From Pseudomonadota bacterium (GTDB taxonomy: Bacteria > Pseudomonadota > Alphaproteobacteria > Sphingomonadales > Govanellaceae), in NCBI GenBank assembly GCA_003577275.1, contig QEVO01000005.1, positions 1 through 64,000 of the forward strand: a DNA stretch of 64,000 nt, read 5' to 3'. The position numbers and the translations under genes are program-made. The notes below the pieces were generated by a model. That model was not told the DNA's origin, did no database searches, and saw nothing but the letters and a program-made list of their open reading frames with translations. Shown here piece after piece: positions 16,117 through 24,094 of this stretch; positions within the stretch are counted from its first letter, which is position 1, and the number at the start of each line of letters is the position of its first letter.

Positions 16117-16878
16117 GTGACCACTCTTTTAGGATTGATAGCCGGATTTGCCTTGGTGGCGGTCGCCATGACCATGGGCGGCTCTCCTCTGGCCTTCATC
16201 GATTTTCCCTCGATCATGATCGTCTTCGGCGGCACCGCTGCGATCACGGCCGTCAGCTTCTCCCTCAATGAGCTGCGCGATGCGCCGCGCGCCTTAAGGC
16301 ACATGCTGACGCAACCGCGCATCGACCCCTCGTATGCCGCTGAAATCATGCTGCGTCTGGCTGACCGGGCGCGCAAGGATGGCGTCCTTAACCTGGAGCA
16401 AGTGTCAAAAAATATGTCCAGCGATCCCTTCCTCCATCGCGCCATCCGCCTGGTGGAAGACGGCACCAGCGTCGATGACATGGAAAAGATATTGAAAACC
16501 GAGACCTTCGCCATTTCCACCATGCAGATGAATAGCATCAACATTCTACGCCGCGCCGGCGATGTCGCGCCGGCCATGGGGCTGATCGGCACTCTCATCG
16601 GACTGGTGCAAATGCTGGGCTCCCTCGACGACCCCTCGACCATCGGGCCGGCGATGGCGATCGCACTGCTGACGACGTTTTATGGCGCGCTTCTTGCCCA
16701 TATGGTGTTGTTGCCCGTCGCCTCCCGCGCCGAGCGCACCGCCAAGGAAGAAGCGCTCCTCAACTCCGTCTACACCATCGGCGCCGCCTCCATCGGACGG
16801 CGTGACAACCCGCGGCACCTGGAGACGCTGGTCAACACCGTGCTGCCGCCCGCCAAACGCGTTCAGTATTTTAGTTAG
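16117..16878 (+). CDS. MotA/PomA-family flagellar stator protein
   Basis: 253-aa membrane protein with four predicted transmembrane segments (about 2-22, 30-50, 147-167 and 178-200) and a cytoplasmic loop between the second and third. The loop has ADRARKDGVLNLEQ, close to the MotA/PomA charged torque region. The segment APAMGLIGTLIGLVQML and the later ALLTTFYGALLAHMVLLPVA carry the conserved prolines and alanines around the ion channel. Its length is that of PomA rather than enteric MotA. No MotB partner is encoded next to it or elsewhere in the window. Family is firm. Confidence 0.9.
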   Translation: MTTLLGLIAGFALVAVAMTMGGSPLAFIDFPSIMIVFGGTAAITAVSFSLNELRDAPRALRHMLTQPRIDPSYAAEIMLRLADRARKDGVLNLEQVSKNMSSDPFLHRAIRLVEDGTSVDDMEKILKTETFAISTMQMNSINILRRAGDVAPAMGLIGTLIGLVQMLGSLDDPSTIGPAMAIALLTTFYGALLAHMVLLPVASRAERTAKEEALLNSVYTIGAASIGRRDNPRHLETLVNTVLPPAKRVQYFS

Positions 16879-16901
16879 AAGTCTAGGAAGGATATCAGAA
16901 G

Positions 16902-18272
16902 ATGCGCCTTATCATCGCCGGAACCTTGAACGGTCAGCTTGGAGAAGCAAGCCGGATCGCCATGGACAAGGGCGCCCGGGTCACCCACGCCGCGGATATC
17001 ACGACAGCGCTCAATTTCCTGCGCGACCGCGGAGCCGATGCCGTCATGATCGATGTGCGGCTGGATATCAAAGCCTTTATTGATCAGATTCGCTCCGAAC
17101 GCATTCTGGTGCCGGTCATCGCCTGCGGCATTGGCGCCGATCAGCGCGCCGCCGTGGAGGCGATCCGCGCCGGCGCACAGGAATATCTGCCATTGCCGCC
17201 TGACGCGGCGCTTATCGCCGCCGTTCTGGAGGCCATTACCGACGAAAGCCATCCCTTCATTTATCGCGACCCCGCCATGCAAGGCGTGGTGCGGCTGGCC
17301 GAACAGGTGGCGTCGTCGGAGGCCAGCATTCTGATCACCGGCGAATCCGGCACCGGCAAGGAGGTCATGGCCCGCTTCGTGCACCGCAAAAGCCGCCGCG
17401 CTAACGCCCAATTCGTCTCGGTCAACTGCGCGGCCATCCCGGAAAATCTCCTTGAATCCGAACTCTTCGGCCATGAAAAGGGCGCGTTTACCGGCGCCGT
17501 CGCCCGCCGCGTCGGCAAGTTCGAGGAAGCCAATGGCGGCACGCTGCTCCTTGATGAAATCAGCGAAATGGATGTGCGCCTGCAAGCCAAGCTCCTGCGC
17601 GCCATTCAGGAGCGCGAGATCGACCGCGTTGGCGGATCTAAGCCGGTCAAGGTTGACCTGCGCATCATCGCTACCTCCAACCGCGATCTGACCGAGGAAG
17701 TGAAAAAGGGCAGCTTCCGGGAAGACCTGCTGTTCCGCCTCAATGTCGTCAATCTGAAAATTCCGCCGCTGCGCGAACGGCCGGAGGACATCAAGGCGCT
17801 GGCCAAGTACTTTGCCGACAAATATGCCGAGGCCAACCAGGTGCCGCGCCGCGTCATCAGCGAGGCCGCCTTGCAGCTCATCTTGCGCCACGGTTGGAAA
17901 GGTAACGTGCGCGAACTGGAAAACACCATTCACCGCGCCGTACTCCTGGCCAACGGTGATGAAATCCGGCCGGAAGCGATTTTGCTGCCCGACGGCAAGC
18001 CGCATAGTCCCGCCGCCACCGGCAGCGCCATCATCGGCGAGTTGCCGCCGGCCGCGGCGACCCCGGGATCGGCTGCGCTGGTCGGCCGCACCGTCGCCGA
18101 GGTGGAGCGCGACCTTATCCTGGAGACCTTGAATCATTGCCTCGGCAACCGTACCCATGCCGCGAACATCCTCGGCATCTCCATCCGCACGCTGCGCAAC
18201 AAGCTCAATCAATATAATGACGAAGGCGTCTACGTGCCGCTGCCGGGCGAAGGACAGCGGGCCGCCATCTAG
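16902..18272 (+). CDS. flbD: sigma-54-dependent flagellar regulator FlbD
   Basis: 456-aa enhancer-binding protein. A degenerate receiver spans about 1-110: Asp51 is present, but the N-terminal acid pair and the conserved Lys are absent (YLPLPP instead of a KP motif), as in Caulobacter FlbD, which does not rely on normal phosphorylation. The AAA+ domain has Walker A GESGTGKE (147-154), the sigma-54 contact loop GAFTGA (194-199) and Walker B LLLDE (215-219). A Fis-type HTH lies near 405-450. Position between fliN and flhA matches FlbD. It is the likely activator of the sigma-54-type promoters at 7673 and 7847. Confidence 0.9.
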   Translation: MRLIIAGTLNGQLGEASRIAMDKGARVTHAADITTALNFLRDRGADAVMIDVRLDIKAFIDQIRSERILVPVIACGIGADQRAAVEAIRAGAQEYLPLPPDAALIAAVLEAITDESHPFIYRDPAMQGVVRLAEQVASSEASILITGESGTGKEVMARFVHRKSRRANAQFVSVNCAAIPENLLESELFGHEKGAFTGAVARRVGKFEEANGGTLLLDEISEMDVRLQAKLLRAIQEREIDRVGGSKPVKVDLRIIATSNRDLTEEVKKGSFREDLLFRLNVVNLKIPPLRERPEDIKALAKYFADKYAEANQVPRRVISEAALQLILRHGWKGNVRELENTIHRAVLLANGDEIRPEAILLPDGKPHSPAATGSAIIGELPPAAATPGSAALVGRTVAEVERDLILETLNHCLGNRTHAANILGISIRTLRNKLNQYNDEGVYVPLPGEGQRAAI

Positions 18273-18304
18273 CCGCATACAGGTAACGGAGCGAAAGTGT
18301 AAAA

Positions 18305-20407
18305 ATGAGCGACGCGGTAGGCGGGCAGACAGCGGGCGAAGGCTCGAAATTCGTCGCCATGCTGGCAAGGCGCACCGATGTGGCCCTGGCGCTGGGCGTT
18401 GTCGCCATTCTCATCGTGCTGTTCCTGCCGTTGCCGGCGTGGCTTCTCGATTTCTCGCTGGCGATTTCCATCACCTTTTCGGTGATGGTGCTGATGACAT
18501 CACTGTTCATCGCCAAACCGCTGGAGTTCAACTCCTTCCCCACCATCCTGCTGATGGCGACCATGCTGCGCCTGGCGCTCAACGTCGCTTCCACCCGTTT
18601 GATCCTGACTGACGGCCATCAAGGCACCGACGCCGCCGGTCGCGTCATCGAGGCTTTCGGCTCATTCGTGATGGGCGGCAATTTCGTCATTGGCATGGTG
18701 GTGTTCGTCGTACTCCTGATCGTCAATTTCATGGTCATCACCAAGGGTTCTGGGCGCATCGCCGAAGTGGCAGCCCGCTTCAGCTTGGACGCCATGCCGG
18801 GCAAGCAGATGGCGATCGACGCCGACTTGTCCGCCGGTCTTATCGACGAAAACGAAGCCCGCCGCCGGCGCAAGGAGTTGGAGGAGGAAAGCACCTTCTT
18901 CGGCGCCATGGACGGCGCCGCGAAGTACGTGCGGGGTGACGCCATCGCCGGCCTTCTGATCACCTTCATCAACATTGTCGGCGGCATCATCATCGGCGTG
19001 GCCCAGAATGGCATGACGTTCGCCGACGCCTCGCACACCTACACATTGCTGACGGTGGGCGATGGCCTGGTGTCGCAAATTCCGGCGCTCATCGTCTCCA
19101 CCGCCGCCGGCCTGCTGGTCACCAAGGCAGGCGTTACCGGCTCCACCGAAAAGGCGCTCTTTGGCCAGCTTTCCAACTATCCGCGGGCGCTGGGCGTCAG
19201 TTCTTTTCTGCTATTGTTGCTGGCCATCATGCCGGGCATGCCTATTTTGCCGTTCCTGACGCTCTCCGCCATCACCGGATTTTCCTATTACGCCTTGACC
19301 CAGCGCCAGGAGCGCAGGGCGGTGGAAGCGCTGGAACTGGAGAAAAAGGAAAAGACCGCCGCGCCGCCAGTGGAGGAGCCGATCACCTCGGCCCTGGCCA
19401 TCGATCAGATCCGCCTGGAGCTGGGCTACGGCCTCTTGCCGCTCATTAATGACGAGCGCGGCCATCGCTTGACCGATCAGATCAAGGCGCTGCGCCGCCA
19501 ATTGGCGTCGGAGATGGGCTTTGTCATGCCGTCGGTGCGCATTCTCGACAACATGCAACTGCCGTCCAATACCTATGTGGTGCGACTGAAGGAAACGGAA
19601 GTGGGGCGCGGCGACATCCGCCCCAACATGCTCCTCGTCATGGACCCGCGCGGCGAGCGCGTCTCATTGCCGGGCGAAGAGACTACGGAGCCCGCCTTCG
19701 GTCTGCCGGCGGTGTGGGTGGAAAACGGCCTGCGCGAGGAAGCCTCGTTCCGCGGCTATACCGTGGTCGATGCATCGACCGTGGTGACGACGCATTTGAC
19801 CGAGATCATCCGCGACAATATGTCTGACCTCCTCTCCTATGCCGAAACGCAAAAGCTCTTAGACGATCTGCCGGCGGAAAATCAGAAACTGGTGGCCGAC
19901 CTGGTGCCCAACCGCCTTTCCGTCAGCGGCATTCAGCGCGTGCTACAAAATTTGCTGGCCGAGCGGGTATCGATCCGCGATCTGCCGACCATTCTGGAAG
20001 GCATCGCCGAGGGTTCGGCCTACACCCAGAACATCGTGCTATTGACCGAGCATGTGCGCGGACGGCTGGCGCGCCAGATCAGCTCCGCCAATACCAACGC
20101 CCAAGGATTCGTGCCCTTGATCACCCTGTCGCCGACGTGGGAGCAGGCCTTCGCCGAAGCGCTGAGCGGCGCGGGCGAGGAAAAGCAGCTCGCCATGAGC
20201 CCCAGCAAATTACAGGAATTCATCAACGGCGTGCGCATCGCCTTTGAACAGCAAGCGCGGCTAGGTGAAATCCCCGTGCTGTTGACCAGCCCCGGCGTGC
20301 GGCCCTATGTGCGCTCCATCATCGAGCGCTTCCGGCCGCAAACCACGGTCATGTCGCAAAATGAGGTCCACCCCAAGGCGCACATTCGCACCCTGGCGCA
20401 AATTTAA
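18305..20407 (+). CDS. flhA: flagellar export gate protein FlhA
   Basis: 700-aa inner-membrane component of the flagellar type III export gate. About eight transmembrane segments fill residues 25-330, enclosing the conserved FHIPEP-region equivalent and ASTRLILT, GNFVIGMVVF and AARFSLDAMPGKQMAIDADL motifs. The C-terminal cytoplasmic domain (about 360-700) forms the nonameric ring that docks export substrates and chaperones. Length is normal. It lies 32 bases after flbD in the same run. Confidence 0.97.
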   Translation: MSDAVGGQTAGEGSKFVAMLARRTDVALALGVVAILIVLFLPLPAWLLDFSLAISITFSVMVLMTSLFIAKPLEFNSFPTILLMATMLRLALNVASTRLILTDGHQGTDAAGRVIEAFGSFVMGGNFVIGMVVFVVLLIVNFMVITKGSGRIAEVAARFSLDAMPGKQMAIDADLSAGLIDENEARRRRKELEEESTFFGAMDGAAKYVRGDAIAGLLITFINIVGGIIIGVAQNGMTFADASHTYTLLTVGDGLVSQIPALIVSTAAGLLVTKAGVTGSTEKALFGQLSNYPRALGVSSFLLLLLAIMPGMPILPFLTLSAITGFSYYALTQRQERRAVEALELEKKEKTAAPPVEEPITSALAIDQIRLELGYGLLPLINDERGHRLTDQIKALRRQLASEMGFVMPSVRILDNMQLPSNTYVVRLKETEVGRGDIRPNMLLVMDPRGERVSLPGEETTEPAFGLPAVWVENGLREEASFRGYTVVDASTVVTTHLTEIIRDNMSDLLSYAETQKLLDDLPAENQKLVADLVPNRLSVSGIQRVLQNLLAERVSIRDLPTILEGIAEGSAYTQNIVLLTEHVRGRLARQISSANTNAQGFVPLITLSPTWEQAFAEALSGAGEEKQLAMSPSKLQEFINGVRIAFEQQARLGEIPVLLTSPGVRPYVRSIIERFRPQTTVMSQNEVHPKAHIRTLAQI

Positions 20408-20425
20408 GGACAAAGAGCAGTCACC

Positions 20426-21418
20426 ATGCAGCTGAAGACATTTACCGCGAAAACCATGCAGGAAGCGATGGCCGAGGTGCGCGCCACCTTGGGACACGAC
20501 GCCATCATCGTCTCCAGCCATGCCGGCGGCAAGGGCAGTCTGGTGCGCGTCGTCGCCGCCATCGACCGTGAGCCGCCCGCCGTCCGACAGGCCAGCGCAC
20601 CGGCGGCGTCGGCAATTGGCGACAAGATCGATGCCTACGCCATCGAGGAAGCGCTCAGCCATCATCGCGTTCCCGCCATGCTGCGCGACGCCCTCATCCG
20701 CTTGGCGAAAAGCGTTGAGGCGGAAAGCCCCGCCCTGCAGCTTGCCGCCGCCTTTGACGCCCGCTTGCGGTTCGCGCCGCTGGCGGAACCCAACGGCCGG
20801 CCGCTGGTGGTGGTCGGACCACCCGGCGGCGGCAAAACGGTGACCGCGGCGCGGCTTGCCGCCGAGGCCATGCTCAATGACGAAACCGTGGCGCTGATCA
20901 CCACCGACGTGGTGCGCGCCGGCGGCGCGGAGCAACTGCGCCACTACGGCAAGCTCGCCGGCTTGGAGGTAACGGTGGCGCAATCCGCCGATCACTTGCG
21001 CCAGGACGCGCAGGCGGCGCTGGCCCGCGGCTGTCGGCGCGTGCTGGTGGATACCGCCGGCGTCAACCCCTATGACGCCACAGAGATGGAGGCCTTAAAG
21101 GCGCTCTTGGTCATGCTTGATGCCGAAGCGGTTCTGGTGCTGCCCGCCGGCATGGACGGCGAGGAGGCGCACGATCTCGCCATTCTCTTCGCAGACGCCG
21201 GCTGCCGCCGCCTGATCGCCACCCGGCTTGATGTTTCTCGGCGGTTTGGCGGCATCATCGCCGCAGCCGCCGCCGGACCGTTGGCCATCGCCGGCGCTGC
21301 TGCCTCGCCGTTCATCGGCGAGCGCTTGGAGCCCGTCAATCCGGTTTCCCTGGCGCGCGCGTTTACCGCCCGCGCCGGCGCCGTAACCCCCATGGAAAAA
21401 CAACGAGTAACGTCATGA
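20426..21418 (+). CDS. flhF: flagellar placement GTPase FlhF
   Basis: 330-aa SRP-type GTPase that sets the site, and often the number, of polar flagella. The N-terminal MQLKTFTAKTMQEAMAEVRATLGHDAIIVSS is a typical FlhF start. The GTPase begins with GPPGGGKT (131-138), followed by ALITTDVVRAGGAEQLRHYGKL and VDTAGVNPYD. The basic B domain between is short, so the protein is smaller than many homologues. Its stop overlaps the flhG start (ATGA at 21415-21418). Confidence 0.93.
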   Translation: MQLKTFTAKTMQEAMAEVRATLGHDAIIVSSHAGGKGSLVRVVAAIDREPPAVRQASAPAASAIGDKIDAYAIEEALSHHRVPAMLRDALIRLAKSVEAESPALQLAAAFDARLRFAPLAEPNGRPLVVVGPPGGGKTVTAARLAAEAMLNDETVALITTDVVRAGGAEQLRHYGKLAGLEVTVAQSADHLRQDAQAALARGCRRVLVDTAGVNPYDATEMEALKALLVMLDAEAVLVLPAGMDGEEAHDLAILFADAGCRRLIATRLDVSRRFGGIIAAAAAGPLAIAGAAASPFIGERLEPVNPVSLARAFTARAGAVTPMEKQRVTS

Positions 21419-22239
21419 CTGTCACCCTTGCCCAACTGACGCGCAGTGCCGCCGCGGCTGATGCCAATGTCCACGCTCTGCTGCCGGGAACGCGGCGATT
21501 GATCGCCATTGCCTCCGGCAAAGGCGGCGTCGGGAAAACCTGGTTTGCCGCGACGCTGGCCCAATCGCTGGCGCGACGCGGGCGCAAAGTTCTGCTGTTC
21601 GATGGCGACCTGGGACTGGCCAATATCGATATTCAGCTCGGGCTGTTGCCGCAGCATGACTTAAGCGCGGTGTTCGCCGGCGTCAGCCAATTGCGCGAGG
21701 TGGTGACACCCTATGCTGGCGCGGGGCTCGCTCATGGGTTTGACGTCATTGCCGGCCGCTCGGGCGCGGCGACCCTTGGCCGCTTGCAACCGGCAGCCAT
21801 CGCCCACATGCGCGATGATCTGGCGCAATTGGCGATGGCGTATGATCACGTCATCCTCGACCTTGCCGCCGGCGTCGATACAGCGGTGACCACTCTGGCC
21901 GATCACGGCGGCTTGACCTATGTGGTGGCGACCCCCGATCCTACCTCGCTGACCGATGCATACGCCTTCATCAAGCTCCTGCACCAGCGCCGGCAAGGCT
22001 GCGACGTGCGGATCATCGTCAATATGGCGCAGGATCGCGGCGAGGGCGCGCGCACCTATGACACCTTGCTGCGCACCACCGAGCATTTCCTGAAAATTTC
22101 GCCGCCTTTGGCCGGCATCATCCGCCGCGACAAAAACGTCGTCGCCGCCATTCGCCAGCAGACGCCGATGCTCGCCCGTTTCTCGGCAAGCCCAGCGGCC
22201 GAGGACGTGGCGGCCATCGCCGACAAATTACTGTTATGA
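21415..22239 (+). CDS. flhG: flagellar number regulator FlhG (MinD/ParA-type ATPase)
   Basis: 274-aa deviant Walker ATPase that limits flagellar number, usually by acting on FlhF and FliM/FliN. ASGKGGVGKT at about 33-42 is the deviant Walker A, followed by FDGDLGLANIDIQLGL (about 62-77) characteristic of the FlhG/MinD group. The N-terminal 25 residues may include a DQAxxLR-like FlhF-activating peptide, but I cannot see it clearly. Overlap with flhF indicates translational coupling. Confidence 0.93.
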   Translation: MTVTLAQLTRSAAAADANVHALLPGTRRLIAIASGKGGVGKTWFAATLAQSLARRGRKVLLFDGDLGLANIDIQLGLLPQHDLSAVFAGVSQLREVVTPYAGAGLAHGFDVIAGRSGAATLGRLQPAAIAHMRDDLAQLAMAYDHVILDLAAGVDTAVTTLADHGGLTYVVATPDPTSLTDAYAFIKLLHQRRQGCDVRIIVNMAQDRGEGARTYDTLLRTTEHFLKISPPLAGIIRRDKNVVAAIRQQTPMLARFSASPAAEDVAAIADKLLL

Positions 22240-22249
22240 CGAGCAGGCA

Positions 22250-24094
22250 ATGAGCGATCTTGGCTCCCCTTCCCTAACGCCGCGGCCGGTAACCAATCCG
22301 GACCCCTCGGCGCGGGTGGTGGGCCGGGTCAGCAGCGCCACCGACAACCGCACGCCGCAGCAGCACCACGCCGGCGCGCAATCGCAGGACGGCGAGGAAG
22401 AGGCAGCGCGCGCCGGGCACCATGATCCGGCGGTCACGCTGGCGACCACCCTGGCGCAGGTACAGGCGGGCGAGATCCTGCACGCCATCGTCACCGAGCG
22501 CGACGCCGATCAGCGCCCGATGATCATGGCCCATGGCGCGGTCTATCTTCTGGATGCCGCCCCGCGCGTGCTCAGTCAATTGCAGCAGCATCACGCCATC
22601 AGCGTGAAAATCGTTGCCGTAGAGCGTCTGATTGCGGCCGAAATCATCGCCTTGGATGACATACCCAGCGAAATTCCCATTCCGGTCGTCTTGTCGCTGC
22701 TCAAGGTTGACCCAACGGGGCAGCCGCAGCCGCTCGCGGAAAATGAAACATCGCCCGCAACGCCGGTCATTGCCACTTACCGGCCGGCAACATCCTACGT
22801 GCCACGCGACTTTTACGACAACGATGACATCAATCGCATCGCCGTTGCCGCGCCCCTCGTGACGGAGACGGCGCCAAAGCCGATGGCGGTCGCCGTCGCC
22901 GCAACCGCCGCCGCCGCGGCAGAGCCATTCGGACGTTCCTTTATCACTATTCTGCAACCGCACGATAATCATGCAGCGTCGTCGCCGGAAACGGTGAGCA
23001 TCTCCATCCTGCGTCTGCTACCTGCGCCGGGAGAGACGGCGCACATCTCGCCCGACTATGCGCCCGCCGCGCCGCCGCCCTCCTCTCTGATCGTCAAGGG
23101 CATCATCACTGCCGCGCCAACAACGATGCCGCCTGCCGCTGGCGAACGCGCGCCACTCATGATCACGACCGCCATCGGTAATTTGCCGCTGCCTCGCGAC
23201 GTGACGTTGCCAAAGGGCGAAGAAATCGAGATCGCCATTTCCCGGCCAACGCCGCCATCGCCGGCGCCATCGACTGCTGCGCCGCTCCTGCCGGAAACAG
23301 ATATTTCCGTCGCATCGCGCCCACTGCTGCCGGAGGTAACCGCCGCCATAACAGCAGCGTCGTCATTACCGATGATGGATGCTCTACCCGAGCCGATGCA
23401 GCCCTGGCCACTGATGCAGGCGGTGATAACCGGTTTGCAAAACAACCCGCCGCTGGCATCGGCGATGAGCGACAAGCTGCCGTCGGCACGGCAGTTCCTG
23501 ACCCCGACCACGTTGTTGTTCTTGAACCTGATCGGCATTCGTTCGCCGGCGCGGCTCTTGCTTGGCGGCGATGGCGTCGAAGAATTAATCAAGAATGGCG
23601 GCCGGGAGATTCTGGAGAAATTAGAAATCAGTCTGGAGCGTTTGAAAAGCATCGCCGCGGAACGCGCCGCTGGCGAGTGGCGGCCCTATGTCCTGCCGTT
23701 TCATGGCGAGCGCGGCCTTGCCTCCATCATCATGCTGGTGCGGCAGTCGGGGGAACAGGAGATGCAGGACGGCGCGGAGGAGCGCCAACGCAACGACAGC
23801 GAAAACGATCAGCCGCAACGGGTAACGCGCTTCGTACTTGAACTGAGCGTCGGCAAATTTGGCGCGACGCAAATCGACGGCATCATCAAGGGCCGCAGCT
23901 TCAATCTAGCGCTGCGTTTGGAGCACGCCCTTGGCGCGCGCGAAATTGAGGAAATGCGAGCGCTCTTCCACACCGCCCTGGACCACAGCGGATTTAGCGG
24001 TGATATATCCTTCCGCAGCGGCCTACCGTTTCCGGTCAGCAGCGCCGCCGAGTGGCATCGCGCCGTAGGCCCTGCCAATGCCTTGAGCGCTTAA
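22250..24094 (+). CDS. uncharacterised flagellar-cluster protein with FliK-like C-terminus
   Basis: 614-aa protein at the 3' end of the fliF run, 10 bases after flhG. Residues 1-55 are charged and low complexity; about 56-160 form a compact alpha/beta segment; 160-370 is Ala/Pro/Thr-rich; 370-500 is helical. Near 525-560 the segment RFVLELSVGKFGATQIDGII is reminiscent of the beta strands in the FliK hook-length domain and related proteins. There are no transmembrane segments or signal peptide. I do not recognise a named family. It might be a second ruler or export-associated protein, but only the cluster position and the weak resemblance support that. Confidence 0.75.
   Translation: MSDLGSPSLTPRPVTNPDPSARVVGRVSSATDNRTPQQHHAGAQSQDGEEEAARAGHHDPAVTLATTLAQVQAGEILHAIVTERDADQRPMIMAHGAVYLLDAAPRVLSQLQQHHAISVKIVAVERLIAAEIIALDDIPSEIPIPVVLSLLKVDPTGQPQPLAENETSPATPVIATYRPATSYVPRDFYDNDDINRIAVAAPLVTETAPKPMAVAVAATAAAAAEPFGRSFITILQPHDNHAASSPETVSISILRLLPAPGETAHISPDYAPAAPPPSSLIVKGIITAAPTTMPPAAGERAPLMITTAIGNLPLPRDVTLPKGEEIEIAISRPTPPSPAPSTAAPLLPETDISVASRPLLPEVTAAITAASSLPMMDALPEPMQPWPLMQAVITGLQNNPPLASAMSDKLPSARQFLTPTTLLFLNLIGIRSPARLLLGGDGVEELIKNGGREILEKLEISLERLKSIAAERAAGEWRPYVLPFHGERGLASIIMLVRQSGEQEMQDGAEERQRNDSENDQPQRVTRFVLELSVGKFGATQIDGIIKGRSFNLALRLEHALGAREIEEMRALFHTALDHSGFSGDISFRSGLPFPVSSAAEWHRAVGPANALSA

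Noticed and set aside
16875..18368. 497-codon open frame antisense to flbD
   Set aside because: High-GC codon bias keeps the opposite frame open; the product is His/Gly/Asp-rich without any domain, while the plus strand encodes a complete FlbD.
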